DNA from: Jaapia argillacea MUCL 33604
Lineage: Eukaryota; Basidiomycota; Agaricomycetes; Jaapiales; Jaapiaceae
Reading direction: 5' to 3'
Length of the DNA stretch: 64,000 nt
Assembly (NCBI GenBank): GCA_000697665.1
Contig: KL197709.1
Span: 2,665,599 to 2,729,598, forward strand
The translations under genes were made by a program, and so were the position numbers. The notes beneath the pieces are model-generated. The model saw only the letters and a program-made list of their open reading frames with translations. It had not been told where the DNA came from and ran no database searches. This document shows, in pieces, positions 1 to 11,743 of the stretch (the first letter of the stretch is position 1; every line of letters begins with the position of its first letter).

Positions 1-2907
1 TCAAACATCTCTGCCTGGCTCTACTTCTTTGCCGTAAACCTCTTAATATCCTGGTTCCTCGCTCTCCTCGTCGACCTGGTCCCAGTCTTCGTCCGATTTG
101 GGATCGCAGTTGCTTGGGGACATGTTTCGGAGGATTGGAAAACTCGGTTGGAGATGTATGGGAGTGTGAAGGGTTGTGTAAAGCCTGTGTTGTATGCTGC
201 TAGTGGGTGGGTTAGTTGGGTGATTATCTTTCAGAGTGTTTTTGGGTTGTATGATTCGGGGAACGAGGGGCGTAGTTGGGCTTCATACACTCCTAGGGTG
301 AGTAATCGGTTTTGTTCTCTTCGAGCTACAAGACGAGGGAAATAATCATCTCGTCTAACCCCTCATCTACAGGTCCACCAGGCGATCGAATTCCTCTTCT
401 TCCTAGCGCTAGTACTCAGCGTTCAACGACTCCTTTCCCAAGCAATAGCATTTGCATTCCACCGCGTAGCCTATGCAGACAGACTCGAGTCCCTCCGCGA
501 AGCCTTGAAAGCTGTAGAAAAGCTCCGGACGTACAAACCCAAACATCGATCCGGCATGGGGATGGGACATAGAAGTGGAAAGAGCACTCCTGTATTGAGT
601 GTGTTTGGTTGGGGGACAGCTACCCACGATGTAGAGGATGGGGATGTGGAAGATGAAATGGATGTGGTCCAGGGGAGAGGGAAGAAGAAAGGGAAGGCGA
701 GGGGGAGGAGTTCATGGCTACATAAAGCCGATAAGGAGCTTTTGAAACATAAACGCAGGAAGGACGAGTCCCGCTCTCGTTCCCGCTCTCGGGCGGGGAG
801 TCGTAGTCCCATAAGGTTGACGTCGGCGTCTCACTCCGAACCTTCGACCTGTCCTATTAGCCCGGTAGCCACCCCTACTCACGCACATACCTACCCACCG
901 ACCGCAGTCGCAGTCACTTCCTCGCCTGAACGGACCGTCCTCGGACCAGCTGCACCTACTCATCATCGACGCACCAGTAGTTTTGGCTTCGGGTTTGGTT
1001 CTCATAGAACTGGGAAAGAACACGGGCCGGAGGATGAAGTTGGAATGATGCAGGCTGCAAAGGTGTTGAAGACGGCTGTGTTACACGATGCGAGGAATAT
1101 TAAAGGGAAGGAGGGTGGTGGATTGAATGGGTTGATGTGGAATGTTGGGTCCGCGCATGAGGCGAAGGTGAGGCTGGCTCTTCCCATCTCTATTGATTTC
1201 TCGCTCCCTTTCATTCATCCGTTCGCGCGCCCCGATATGCCGACACACGCACGTTACTGACCACTCTAATCTTATCACGCAGCGCCTGGCAAAAGCAATC
1301 TACACAACCTTCAAGGACAAGAAACGTCATTCGCCCCTCCTCCTTCCGGCCGACTTCGAGCCGGCCTTTCCCTCTCCTGAGGAGGCTGCCGAAGCCTTTC
1401 GCGTCTTTGATGTCGACAACAACGGTGATATCTCCCGTGCTGAAATCAAGACCACTCTCCTCAAGATATATAAAGAACGCCGATCTCTCAGTCGTAGTAT
1501 GCGCGATGTGTCAGTGGCATTGAAGACGTTAGACCAAATGCTGTTGGTTGCGGCGTTTGTGGTGCTTTTCTTTGTGTCGTTGAGCATCTTCAGAGTGAAC
1601 TATGTGAAGAGTTTGACGAGTTTGTATTCGTTGTTTATCGCTGCTAGCTTTATCTTCAAGAGTTCGGCGAGTGGGGCCTTCGATGCGGTAATGTTTATAT
1701 TTGTTACACAGTGAGTGCTTTGGTATTCGTTTGCGATCTGGCTTGGCAGGAAGGGATCTGATGGTACTTGTGTTTTACAGCCCTTTTGATACCGGAGATC
1801 GGTGTTTCATTGATGGTACGCTGAGATTGATTGCTTGGTCGTGGAGGACGTGCGTTGATGTCGAACCTTCAGATGAGAATCTCGTTGTGAAGAAGATGGG
1901 TTTATTCGCCGTGAGTGATGGGCTTACGCTGATGTTGCAGGGTGCAGCCCTAATCCTCTCAACTAGACTGTGTTCGCCCGTGCGGATGGTACAGAGACGT
2001 ACTATTTCAACAGCCAACTATTCAACAAATTTATGTACGTCCTCCTTGCTACGTCCACCACGTTGTCACCTCTCTGACGTGTCTGACCTCCAGCACAAAT
2101 GCCCGTCGCAGCGGCGTAAGTTCATTTCCTCGCGTTTTCAAATAATCGGGCGGATCCTCGAAGTGCTCACACTGCATGTCCACATAGAAAACGTTCGAGA
2201 ACCTGACCATGCAAGTAGCGTGGAAGACGCCACTGGGGAAGCTGGACGAACTCTCGAGACTCCTGAATGATTGGCTCCAGAAAGATCCGAATCGATGGTA
2301 CGAGCCGAGTACGTCTATTGGACTGTCGAAGATTGAACATCAGAGGTATCTGGAGTTGACAATTGGCATTGGGCATAACGGGTACGTCTGATTGGCGTCG
2401 CTTTTTGATCCTTGTGTTGATGAAAGCCTTGCATATACAGAACCTGGCAGTAAGTAATATGATGGTGATATCGAAGGTTTATATTGACGGAGGCAATGAT
2501 CTACTCGCATCATTTACGTTAGGGTGAGTACCGATTCTCGTTCGGTATTGCAATCAGCTCTGAACGAGATCCAGGATTGGGGAATGAGAATGCAACGCAA
2601 GACAACATTCCACGCTGCTGTCCAACACTTCTGTCGTCACTTGGGTATTGTGTCCTCTCAATCACCGATGCCGATCATCTGGGCTGGTGGTGAGACGATG
2701 CCAGGAACACCTACCCCAGAGGTAGAGGACTACTCGCCCAGCTCTCCTGTCCCTGAATCTGCATTGGATCGAGGCGCGGATAAATCGGCCAGGGATTTGA
2801 AACCATGTCTTGGGTTTGTGCCCGCTGCCCAAGATACGACGGTCAGGAAGAGTCGCAGCAAGAAACTCGTTCTTCGCAGCATGGGAGCGGAAGGAGGTGA
2901 TGGATAG
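1..2907 (+). CDS. MscS-family mechanosensitive channel with EF-hand, 5' part missing
   Basis: The window opens inside this gene, so its N-terminus is missing. The first bases already read in frame as hydrophobic membrane segments (two or three up to about base 450). Exons I can follow include 1-297, 373-1167, 1283-1710 and 1781 onward, with a last exon ending at 2907. After the membrane segments comes an Arg/Ser-rich cytoplasmic loop (a run of RS dipeptides near 770-800). Next is a canonical EF-hand loop, DVDNNGDISRAE, near 1411-1446. The MscS pore segment and beta domain follow, including the hallmark HPFDTGDR spanning the 1711-1780 intron and ENLVVKKMGLF. Known fungal relatives are the calcium-regulated ER channels Msy1/Msy2 of fission yeast, which act in hypo-osmotic shock; the same role here is inferred. 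Family assignment is firm; exact splice sites between about 1815 and 2550 are less certain. Confidence 0.9.
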
Positions 2908-4646
2908 TATTCGCTTGCTTTTCTGGACCCGATCCCCTTTCACTCGCGCTCCACAACTGTTCCAGTTATTCCCGCCTTCCTGGAGGCTACGATTCACCAA
3001 TCGTTTAGAATGAGAAATGCTGTTAGCGATCGGTGTGGTTGGTGTAGTTTGTCAATGCCGCGCTCATTAATCAACCTCATAACGAAAGAGGAAATCGACT
3101 TCCGTAGAGGGATGTTTCAGAATCACGAACGAGCGACACACTCGTCGAAAAGATGGCGCGCGGAAATCATCAATCTGACCCAGGCATCACAGCCATAAGT
3201 AAAGTTTGCAGCCGAGACAGTGCCGGGTGGCCGTCCAGAGCTTCTCGAGGACAGGTTAGTTGATACATCAGCAGTGCAAGGAACAAACAAGGGGAAGAGA
3301 CCCCATACCCCGCCTCGCCGCTGGCGCTCAAAGTCGGAGCTGTGACACTAAGAATGGCAGAAATCTGGGGTCTGGGACTCATAGCACAAATCATTCGGAG
3401 GAGGCGTGAAGAGGGTTGCATGGATTGTCGTGATGGCCATCAGTGCTGTCAGCCGGTCGATCGTCGACAGAGCAACCGGCGAGAGAAAGGGTCTGAAGGA
3501 AGGTGACCGTTATACCGAAGATCACGAATGACCGCCGTACGGTTGCTTGAGGGTAAGTGGCTGAAGGGTAAACCATGGCTTTCATTTCGTTGAATGAACT
3601 TCGCTGGCCCAGGAAACCGACTGCCCGGCTTGCTGCGAAATGCAGACTGGCGTCCTACAAGGGCATGGACGCTTCGAACTCTGCATATTTAGCATGGAGT
3701 CCGAGCGAACCTAACTCCACGGTCATGAAACTTCTCTTCATGATCCACCAAGAAGGTTTGGCGGAATTGGCAGAGGGGAGATCGATACTCTGGTGACGAA
3801 GAGTCAAGTTGTACAAAGACTAGTGTGTTGCCAGATTCCAGGTATGAGTTGTACTCGCCACGAGGAGGGGACTGTTGACGAGCAGATATATAGCGCCGAA
3901 ACGTAGAGGCTCCGCGTAGATGCAAAGACGACTGAGCGACATGGCGCTCGGTTATGAGGGGTGATCATCAAGAACGATCATCACGCATCGCGTTATTTGT
4001 GTATGTGTACGCGTTTGTCGCTTTAGCGCTTACCATCAATGTACGTATGGTCAGTCCTCCTCCTTGCCTTTCCCGCCTATTGTAACTCCTTTCTAGATGA
4101 CCAGAACAATGGAACCTGGCGCCGTGCAACCTCGAGGCATTTTTGTGGCCCATCTGTTCATTTCCTATCACTAAGTCCGTGATATGCGTGGCCCATAACA
4201 AGAACCCTTGCGAGTCGCCGGGAATAACCAATCTGATCTGGTTGAGCGAGGTTCAGAAGTCTTAAACCTTCAGTGTGGCCCTCTTCATAAACTAAACTCT
4301 ACGGTAGCCTCCTGGCTTGAAACCCTAGTCCCACTGCCCAAGACGTCCCCTCGGTACTTCTTAGTGGCACCGCACTGAACGTTTGGATATCAGTCCACCC
4401 CGTTCAAGGTTGCTTTGACTTCATATCACTGGTCGTGATCAAGCGATATTCCCTCTCCCTTTGTGTCGACCATCCTCGAGGTTGCAACGCACCCTGTGGT
4501 TTATTTCTCACCCGCCTCGTTTCTGGTGGCTCCTTCACCACAGAGCGGTATAAGAGGGCCTCGGCTATCTTGACGGCCCCCTCCCCAACGCACCATCTCA
4601 TACCAACCCTTCTCTTAATAATACCGCCCTCGCCATCTTCATAGCA
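2908..4646. other. Intergenic, no supportable gene
   Basis: Only short overlapping frames are present on both strands, without intron-linked conserved blocks. The last 150 bases form the promoter and leader of the downstream plus-strand gene. Confidence 0.5.
4549..4556 (+). promoter_or_regulatory. Probable TATA box
   Basis: TATAAGAG lies about 98 bases upstream of the start codon at 4647. A pyrimidine-rich leader follows it, a usual fungal core promoter arrangement. Confidence 0.45.
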
Positions 4647-5727
4647 ATGTCTTACCCTGCCTACGATAATTTCTCAAGACGCCCTAGCTTAGGCACGCAT
4701 TCATCGTACACGCCTTTTCCGTACGACGGACAGGCGCCGCCGTTATCTCGTTCCCGGAGACAATCACTCTCCTATGGTGTGCCTGCACCTGGGCAGCAGG
4801 TTGGCTACCCATACGATGAGCCTGGCCGAGTAAGATTTGATGAACCCCTTCCCTCGACGCCGTATGATCGAGTGCGTCCGATTACGTTCTTATCGATTCG
4901 CTGTATTCATCTCCATCTCCATCCCCTTTATTAGGAGTTCGCAACACCGGGTTACGCTACCCCAGCTCCCTCACATCAGTATCCTGCTTGTGAGCTAAAT
5001 ATTTGAATTTTGCCGACGATTACATCTAACGTCGTCGCTACAGCCTACCACGACGATACTGCTCTTGGAGGCTATCAACAGTGGCCTGAGCAACGTCATA
5101 TGTCAGCTCCCTCCTACACGCCTCGAACCGATAGCTACTTCAACCTTCCTCCCGCTACCCCTCGCACACGTCGCTCTTCAACGGCCTCTCACTTCAGTCG
5201 CGTACCCATTCTGGATAACTTCCGCAGAATGAATTCGAAAGTCATCAAATTCAAACGCAAGAATTCGTTCCGAAGCGGCGTGACGCTGTACGAAGCCACT
5301 TCAAATGTTCGGTTGTCAGGAGCGGACAATTACTCCTTTTACGATCTGAACGCCGACCACAGGAGGCAGTTTTGGTTGAAGGTCAAGGTACGCGCGTCCA
5401 TGGTGGAATATATGAAACGATTTCTTATTTGACGACTTTTTAGTGGCAAAACTATCCAAGCGTGATGTATAAAGTCCCTGTTCAACAAGCGTACGACGAC
5501 CGAGTGGACCTCCAAAGCGTCGCACGGAGGGTTGCGCGAGCCTGCACCCACTACTTCCAGGTTCGTTCTCCTCTTTCATCCTGTCTTGGATCTTCGCGCT
5601 CAACGGTTGGTGTTTCTCTCCGCAGAGCAATGCTATCCCCGCTTCGATGGATCGTATTCTCCTCGTCCAACTTGAGGAGTCGTCTCCTGGAGTCTGGTTG
5701 CCCGTTCTGACGACCTGCCATCCTTAA
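4647..5727 (+). CDS. Conserved basidiomycete protein of unknown function (possibly DUF6741)
   Basis: Five exons join cleanly: 4647-4871, 4935-4989, 5044-5387, 5444-5560 and 5626-5727. The N-terminal half is disordered and rich in Tyr, Pro, Ser and Arg. The C-terminal half is a compact conserved block. It contains VRLSGADNYSFYDLNAD, then WLKVKWQNYPSVMYKVPV, then DLQSVARRVARACTHYF, ending LEESSPGVWLPVLTTCHP. From memory this block occurs in many Agaricomycete proteins filed as DUF6741; I could not verify the accession. No catalytic motif, signal peptide or membrane segment is visible, and no function is proposed. Confidence 0.75.
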
Positions 5728-6190
5728 ACCTACCAATTTCCGGTATCGAGCGGCTTCTAAATTATTGTCATCCAGCCGACCGTTGTGGTTTCCTTTGCTT
5801 TCCCCCTGCGTATCATACGAGATCCCGCACGTCAAAACATTACCGTCCCAGCTTGGCCAGAAGGGCGCGCTTTAGAGAGAGATTGGGATGGGAGTTCGGA
5901 TTGGGCCTCGGACTGTGTGGTGTTGTAGATAGTGTCGATGTTGTTGTACAGTAGTATCTAATGTGTTTGTACAGTAGGACGCTCGTTTTAACGACTTATC
6001 ATGACCTGACGAATGTTATGACCAATAGAATGGTATCATTATCAACTACAGCAAAAGATACTTGACATGGAAACTAAAAGTACAAATAGTCGACGAGGTA
6101 TCGGATTATTACTTATGACATGCAGTCTGCTAGTAGGGTATTGCCGACGTGTAGGACATCTACATCAACCCTGAGATGCCCGGAGGCCGT
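5728..6190. other. Convergent intergenic region
   Basis: This AT-richer stretch lies between two convergent genes and presumably holds their 3' untranslated regions. I see no gene in it. Confidence 0.5.
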
Positions 6191-6602
6191 TCAAAAACGA
6201 CCTCTCCGAGTGCGCTGCTGAGTAGACGTGGGGGAACTCCTAATACCCAGTGCTCGCTTGATCTTCGTCATGAAAGACACGTGTGCTTCGTTGCCACGAC
6301 CCTGCAAGCCAAGGACGTGAGTAAACGACCATAGGGCCCCGGACGGACGGAGGACATACCATCATGCGTAGCTCAGCTTTCGCGCGCTTACGGCCTCTTC
6401 GAGTCGTGTTGGGATTAGAAAGGGCGGCTTCTATTTGAGGTAATGGTCTCGGTGAGTTGTGGGGTAACCAATAGGAGGGAAAGTGAGAGTGCGACTAACT
6501 GTAACCTCCAGCGACACGATCAGGGTCCTTTCTAGTGAATATGTGATGGCGACGGCGCGTGGTGCGCTCGGCGGTGCGACGATTGTTACCGAATAATGGC
6601 AT
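6191..6602 (-). CDS. Small CON-6-like basic protein (94 aa)
   Basis: Three exons splice in frame on the minus strand: 6602-6500, 6430-6360 and 6301-6191, with GTTAGT/TAG and GTATGT/CAG introns. They give a 94-residue basic protein starting MPLFGNNRRTAERTTRR. The core reads KDPDRVAGGYKAALSNPNTT, followed by RRGRKRAKAELRMMGRGNEA and ending in an Arg-rich tail. The GGYKAALSNPNTT...AK..L pattern resembles the repeat unit of conidiation protein 6 (CON-6, Pfam PF10346), present here once. I also recall similar short fungal proteins with a KIKRALGIRS tail. CON-6 proteins accumulate in spores and stress, but their biochemical role is unknown. An upstream in-frame ATG at 6719 exists; I chose 6602 because conserved-looking sequence begins there. 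Confidence 0.75.
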
Positions 6603-7492
6603 TTTGCGGCGTGAGATTGCCCTTGAAATCGAGTTGGAGATCAGAAGATACGAAAGAGTAGCTCTGAAGTTAGGTCTTTTGTGGGGGGTGGAAACCACCG
6701 CCTTTTTATGCGCAGGCACAACACAACGTCATCCTCTTGGCGAGGAGCGTCGAAGGCAGTGTCCTCTCGTGGAGTGGGAGAGACATGGGTCTGTCGCCAA
6801 GATCGCAGCTCGAACCCATCTGCTCTTGTCGAAGTGGTGCTGAGGAATGAGGACTCCAACTTGGTCAAGCACATTCAATCATGTGACAATGACGACGGCA
6901 CAGCAGTGGGATGCTTTCTGGAGGTTGATGAATGTTTCGCATGATGAGGGATTCCAAGTAAACGAAGAGACGAGTGATGCTCACCTATCCAATGTGGTGC
7001 TTACGAGTTCATACGAAGGAGGAATCCCGCACTTGAAGCTGAACTCATTTGGAACTCATACTAGTTCGCACTGACTCTGAGAGCATGGATAACTGGCACC
7101 ATATGTCCACGCATTGATGTAAGTAGTGGCACAGAACGCTCGGGTGTCCCACTGGCAAGCGCTTGACGAACCTTGAGATATTATCAAGAAGACTCTGGCC
7201 TCGGAGTGTTTCTGGTTGGCTCATGGTTTATAGTGGCTTGGTGGCTTGAACTTCACTTCTACTACAATATTCTCGACTTGCTGCATCTTGACAGACTACA
7301 CACGTAGAACGTGGCTCATCTTTGAAATCCGTGTATGAGATCTAGAGTGACTGTAACAAGTCTGATAAGTGGTTGCCAGATCACTTTTCAAGCTGAAAAG
7401 TCGGCTGTCAGGTGAGCTGGTGGTGCAAGTCTCTCTCCCTCTAACTCTGAGCGCTAAATTATCCAGTAGGTTCGGACTCTCAGCCTGGCCGG
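6603..7492. other. Divergent intergenic region
   Basis: This spacer separates the minus-strand CON-6-like gene from the plus-strand F-box gene. It should hold both promoters. No coding signal beyond random short frames is visible. Confidence 0.5.
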
Positions 7493-9106
7493 ATGTTTCT
7501 GAACGCGCAACCCCTCGCAGAGTCAACCGATCCAGATGTCAGACCTGCCCACCTTGAGATGACCACAAGCCACCATATCGTCCAAGTGCCAGAGCCATCA
7601 TATATCTCCGCTCTTCCATCGGAAGTGTTGGAAACGATTTTCTTGTGTTGTGTCGACGCCCGTCCACCTCCACCCGCACTCGAGGACTTTACATTCTCTG
7701 ACATCGTCACCCCCCAGGAACTTGCCTACCCACACAATTTATTCACCCTGACACACGTCTGCCAGCTTTGGCGCTCAGTCGCGTTGGGGTCCTCGAGATT
7801 GTGGGCTCGTATCGTGCCCATGACCCACACTTGCACAATAGAGGTGCTCGCTCGTTCCAGAGGAGCACCCCTGGAGATCGATTTTTCGAGTAGGAAGGAG
7901 GTTGATCCTCCCATTGCACTTGGCACCGAGACCATTGCCTGCGATCTCCGTCATCTGGGCCGCACAAGAGCTCTATCCCTGACCTTCCTCCCAGGGGATA
8001 ACTTTATGGTCGAATTCTCTCAACCCGCTCCCATGCTCCAATCGCTGAGCCTCTGGGAGTGTTGGCTCCCAGAGAATCCGTTCAGTGGACATGTCCCTCT
8101 CTTGAGGCATGCGTATCTTTGGAGGGTCACGATACGATGGGATTCTGAGGTTCTTCGAAATGTCACGAGCCTCACCCTATCATACTCCTCACCTGAGTCG
8201 GGTGATCTCCACGATGCTATATTATGCCTCGAAAGCCTTCCTTCCCTCGAACGACTCGTGTTAAATACAACCCTACTACGTCTCGAAGAGACATCGTTAG
8301 CCCTCAAACCTATCACCCTTCGCTCGCTTCGGTACTTGGAACTCGCGGACAGCGCAACATCCATTGTTGAGTTTCTGGATTCTGTCTTCCTTCCATGCTC
8401 TCCGACTCTTCGGGTCTGGGTCCGGAACGAAGAGATAACCACCATTCAGCAGGCCAACGTATGTCGCGCCATCAGATCTCAGTTATCGCACCAATCCGAC
8501 GAGGCACCATGCGTCTGTCTGGGTATCGAGCACGGGCTTAACCTGCGTGTATATGCCTACACCCATATACCCCCACGAGATTCAAGCGGTCTCTTTATTC
8601 GTGAGGGTGCAGAAGCTCGTCTCGACCTCCAAATGGATTGTCATTTGCCATCGGACAATGACGACAATTGGCATTCCGTGGTGGGGCAGTTATTTCCCAC
8701 TGGGCCTGTCCGAGCGGTTTCACTCCACATCTACATATCCGTGTCCCAGCTCCAGTTTGAGGCGTTCTTCCATACTTTCAACAGCATTGAAGAGCTGTGG
8801 GTCGAGTCCTACCCTGACCTCGAGTTCCCCAAATCATTGGTATCACAAACAACAGATTTGGGCCATCCTGGGTACCTCGTGCTGCCGCGATTGAAGATGC
8901 TCATTGTTCGATCTCGTAACTGGCATGAGATGGAGAGTTGGCAAGTTGTGTGGAAGGATGCCATAGTTGCTCTTTATAAACGTGGATCATGTCTAGATGA
9001 GCTTCGATTATATCTGGGAGACGATCTCGTTGCCCAGGATTTGACGAGTTATGTGCGGAACCTTACTGGTAAATGTGATCCTGTAGTCATGAGCACCACA
9101 TTGTGA
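7493..9106 (+). CDS. F-box protein, single exon (537 aa)
   Basis: An uninterrupted 537-codon frame is unusual among its intron-rich neighbours but typical of the large basidiomycete F-box families. An F-box lies at about residues 38-105: ISALPSEVLETIFLCCVD, then a Pro-rich insert, then FTLTHVCQLWRSVALGSSRLW. The remainder is Leu-rich with irregular leucine-rich-repeat character (for example SLSLWECWLPENP and SLERLVLNTTLLRLEE). F-box proteins couple substrates to Skp1-Cullin1 ubiquitin ligases. The substrate cannot be read from the sequence. Confidence 0.85.
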   Translation: MFLNAQPLAESTDPDVRPAHLEMTTSHHIVQVPEPSYISALPSEVLETIFLCCVDARPPPPALEDFTFSDIVTPQELAYPHNLFTLTHVCQLWRSVALGSSRLWARIVPMTHTCTIEVLARSRGAPLEIDFSSRKEVDPPIALGTETIACDLRHLGRTRALSLTFLPGDNFMVEFSQPAPMLQSLSLWECWLPENPFSGHVPLLRHAYLWRVTIRWDSEVLRNVTSLTLSYSSPESGDLHDAILCLESLPSLERLVLNTTLLRLEETSLALKPITLRSLRYLELADSATSIVEFLDSVFLPCSPTLRVWVRNEEITTIQQANVCRAIRSQLSHQSDEAPCVCLGIEHGLNLRVYAYTHIPPRDSSGLFIREGAEARLDLQMDCHLPSDNDDNWHSVVGQLFPTGPVRAVSLHIYISVSQLQFEAFFHTFNSIEELWVESYPDLEFPKSLVSQTTDLGHPGYLVLPRLKMLIVRSRNWHEMESWQVVWKDAIVALYKRGSCLDELRLYLGDDLVAQDLTSYVRNLTGKCDPVVMSTTL

Positions 9107-9426
9107 AATGATTTATCCCTTTAATAATCAGATAGCGTTTGAAGCGTGATGGAAGGAATTGACAATCAATAATGCCAAAAAATTTCTCAATGGAGCGGTA
9201 ACCACCCTGATAATGAGTTGGTGAAGGGGGGTTCTGAATGTATTCCAAAATCGAGGAGGGGTAAGTACATGTCATAAGTCCATTTCGAGACCACTGACAG
9301 TCCGCTAGGTCATGGGTGAGGGAAGATGATAGATCAGAAAAACGGACGAGATGATCTTACCTTGTCACGAGCTGCGTTTATGTGTGCGTTCCGGATTATG
9401 TCGAGCCTACGACACGCCTGGCTTTG
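9107..9426. other. Convergent intergenic region
   Basis: Presumed 3' untranslated regions of the F-box and BolA-like genes. Nothing else is seen. Confidence 0.5.
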
Positions 9427-9876
9427 CTATGACAGAGGAATGGTCTTGAGCTAAGAGGATAATGGCGTTAGCTCAGAAACCCTCTGAAATGTACATTATA
9501 TATGTACCTGGAGGCCATGGATGCCTTCGAACTCCTGCTTCAGCACGTCGTTGACCAGTCGATGTTGCTTGATGATCGGCAACCCCTTGAAGGCAGTACT
9601 CGCAATGGTTATCGCATAGAACGAACCACATCCTCCTGCGCCATACGGCCTCAGCATATTCTTCCAAACAAGATATCAACGGTTGGGCGAACCGGATACA
9701 TCCTGCACCAGAAGTTCGGTCGGGGTGAACTTCTCTTGCAGTTTGCTGTAGATATTCTGTTCCCCCTCCGATAGATCTCGGGGTGGTGGTTCTGGTCGAG
9801 TAGTCGACAACGTCCGGTTGGCGTTGTAGAATACAGTGCTGCGTAGCAGTGACCGTCGAGAAAGAATTGTAAGCAT
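9427..9876 (-). CDS. Mitochondrial BolA-like protein
   Basis: Three minus-strand exons are 9876-9693, 9635-9508 and 9450-9427. The product starts MLTILSRRSLLRSTVFYNAN, a basic, Ser-rich mitochondrial presequence. The BolA domain follows: LSEGEQNIYSKLQEKFTPTE, then VQDVSGGCGSFYAI, then FKGLPIIKQHRLVNDVL and a C-terminal GIHGLQLKT. The conserved Cys in GGCGSF and the His in KQHR are the usual cluster-contacting positions. Mitochondrial BolA proteins (BOLA3/Aim1, BOLA1) act with the glutaredoxin Grx5 and Nfu1 in late iron-sulfur cluster delivery. Another in-frame ATG at 9921 would add 15 residues; I prefer 9876 because the presequence begins there. The gene is divergent from COX15, with 138 bases between start codons. 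Confidence 0.88.
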
Positions 9877-10014
9877 GATTGCAGGACGCGAAGAAAGTTG
9901 ATCGGCGCGGCTCGACGACATCCAGACCTTTACGATGCGACTCTCACACTTCGGGAGGAAGGAAATTATCCCGACCTCAACAACTGACGAGTCCTCCTCG
10001 TCAATTCCCCTTCG
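9877..10014. promoter_or_regulatory. Shared divergent promoter, BolA-like / COX15
   Basis: Only 138 bases separate the start codons of two divergently transcribed mitochondrial genes, so their promoters must overlap. No specific factor site is claimed. Confidence 0.5.
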
Positions 10015-11743
10015 ATGCTTGCCAGCGCTTTCGCGAAAGCGGGGGTGGGATGTCTGAAGTCTCAGACTGCCCTTACACCTCGAGCGCTATGGTCCAAAGC
10101 CATTAAGCCGACCAGTAACGCGTTCAGCACCTTCGCTCGTGCCCGGCTCCCCTCATCAACGTTCACGGATGCATGGCGTGCCCCTCCGAAACATCCTCAC
10201 CAATCTAGAGGCTACTCAGTGATCTCCACATCCACTCCTGTCACGAAACACCTCCGCTCGTTGGAACCGCGGTTCTTCTCCTCCAATGGCGCACAGTCCG
10301 CTGCAGCCATGGCCAGTGGTGCTTCTGCTGCCTCCTTGCCACAACCATTACCAGTCCTATCCCCTCCATCAGTTGGGCGGTGGCTGCTGTTCTCTGGCGC
10401 TCTGGTTTTCGCGGTCATTGTGGTCGGTGGTGTCACTCGTTTGACGGAGTCTGGTTTGAGTATCACGGAATGGCGCCCCATTGCCGGGATTCTCCCGCCC
10501 TTGAGCCATGAAGCTTGGAACGAGGAATTCGACAAGTACAAGGCTACTCCGGAGTTCAAATTGTGAGTACCCGAGGCGTCTCTTTGGCTACGCGAACTTG
10601 ACTGTTGTTTCAAGGTTGAATCACTCTATTACTTTGGATGAATTCAAGAACATCTTCTATATGGAATGGGGTCATCGCGTCCTTGGTCGTTTAATCGGAA
10701 TCACATTCGTCGTCCCCTTCGCTTACTTCGCTCTCCGGAAGAAATTAACGGCCTCCTTGCCCGCTAAGCTGATGGGTATGACACTCCTCATCGGTGTTCA
10801 AGGTATCATCGGTTGGTACATGGTCAAGTCTGGATTGGAGGATTCTATATACGAAGAGCGAGGTGTTCCGAGGGTCTCGCAATACCGGCTTGCCTTGCAT
10901 CTGGGAACAGCATTCGTTCTGTATGCTGGGATGATGTGGGCAGGATTTGCCGCGTTGAGTGACTGGAGATATGCCCACGGTGGATTGTGGAGTAAGGTGA
11001 CCGACGGCAGGACGCCAGGGGTTGTTGCCAGCCATCGGTTATTCAAGAGGTTCTCGAAGTTCTCTTGGGCGTTGACGGCACTCGTCTTCTTAACCGCACT
11101 TTCTGGTACGAAATCCTTGCTCATGTCGCACCAATCACCCCCTGATTTTCTTTTCTTCGGGCCACTTTAGGTGCTTTCGTCGCTGGGTTGGACGCGGGAT
11201 TACTGTACAACGAATTCCCTTACATGGGAGGACGCCTTGCACCCCCGGCAGATGAGCTCATGGACCGTGCATATGCGAAGAGCCCCGACGGTTCCGACCT
11301 CTGGTGGCGAAATATCTTCGAAAACCCGACCACAACACAGTTCAACCATCGATTACTGGTTCGCATCGTCTCACTGGGATAGTTGATTCTTGCTCATCTG
11401 GTATCTTTAGGGCATCACGACGTACGTAGGCAGCGGCGCACTGTTTGCAACGACTCTTCTCCCTGCTTACCGCAACGTCCTTCCCCCGTTGACGACCCGT
11501 TTTGCCGCCATGGCTTTTGGAATGGCCAACGTTCAAGTATTGCTAGGGATATCGACCTTGCTATACCTCGTTCCGGTCTCACTGGCAGCGTGCCACCAGG
11601 CCGGTAGCGTCGCATTATTGACGCTGATGGTTCATCTGCTCATGACGATGCGGAGACCGGGCCAAGCCGCGAAGGCGTGGAGACAAGCTTGGTCGCAAGC
11701 CACCAAGAAATCGGCGAAGGCCAAAAAGACAAAGTCTCACTAA
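10015..11743 (+). CDS. COX15: Heme A synthase Cox15, copy 1 (519 aa)
   Basis: Four exons (10015-10562, 10615-11105, 11171-11358, 11411-11743) give 519 residues. Cox15 converts heme O to heme A in the mitochondrial inner membrane for cytochrome c oxidase. A long Ser/Arg-rich presequence precedes the first membrane span. Hallmarks are [56 protein letters not shown] and [11 protein letters not shown]. The four His residues expected to bind the two hemes (EWGH, LHLG, FNHR, ACHQ) are all present. The C-terminus is Lys-rich. It begins 138 bases from the BolA-like gene. A second copy with the same exon pattern follows 594 bases downstream. Confidence 0.96.

Noticed and set aside
6770-6850. tRNA gene suggested by a TCGAACCC-like string
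   Set aside because: No matching acceptor stem or A-box could be assembled around it.
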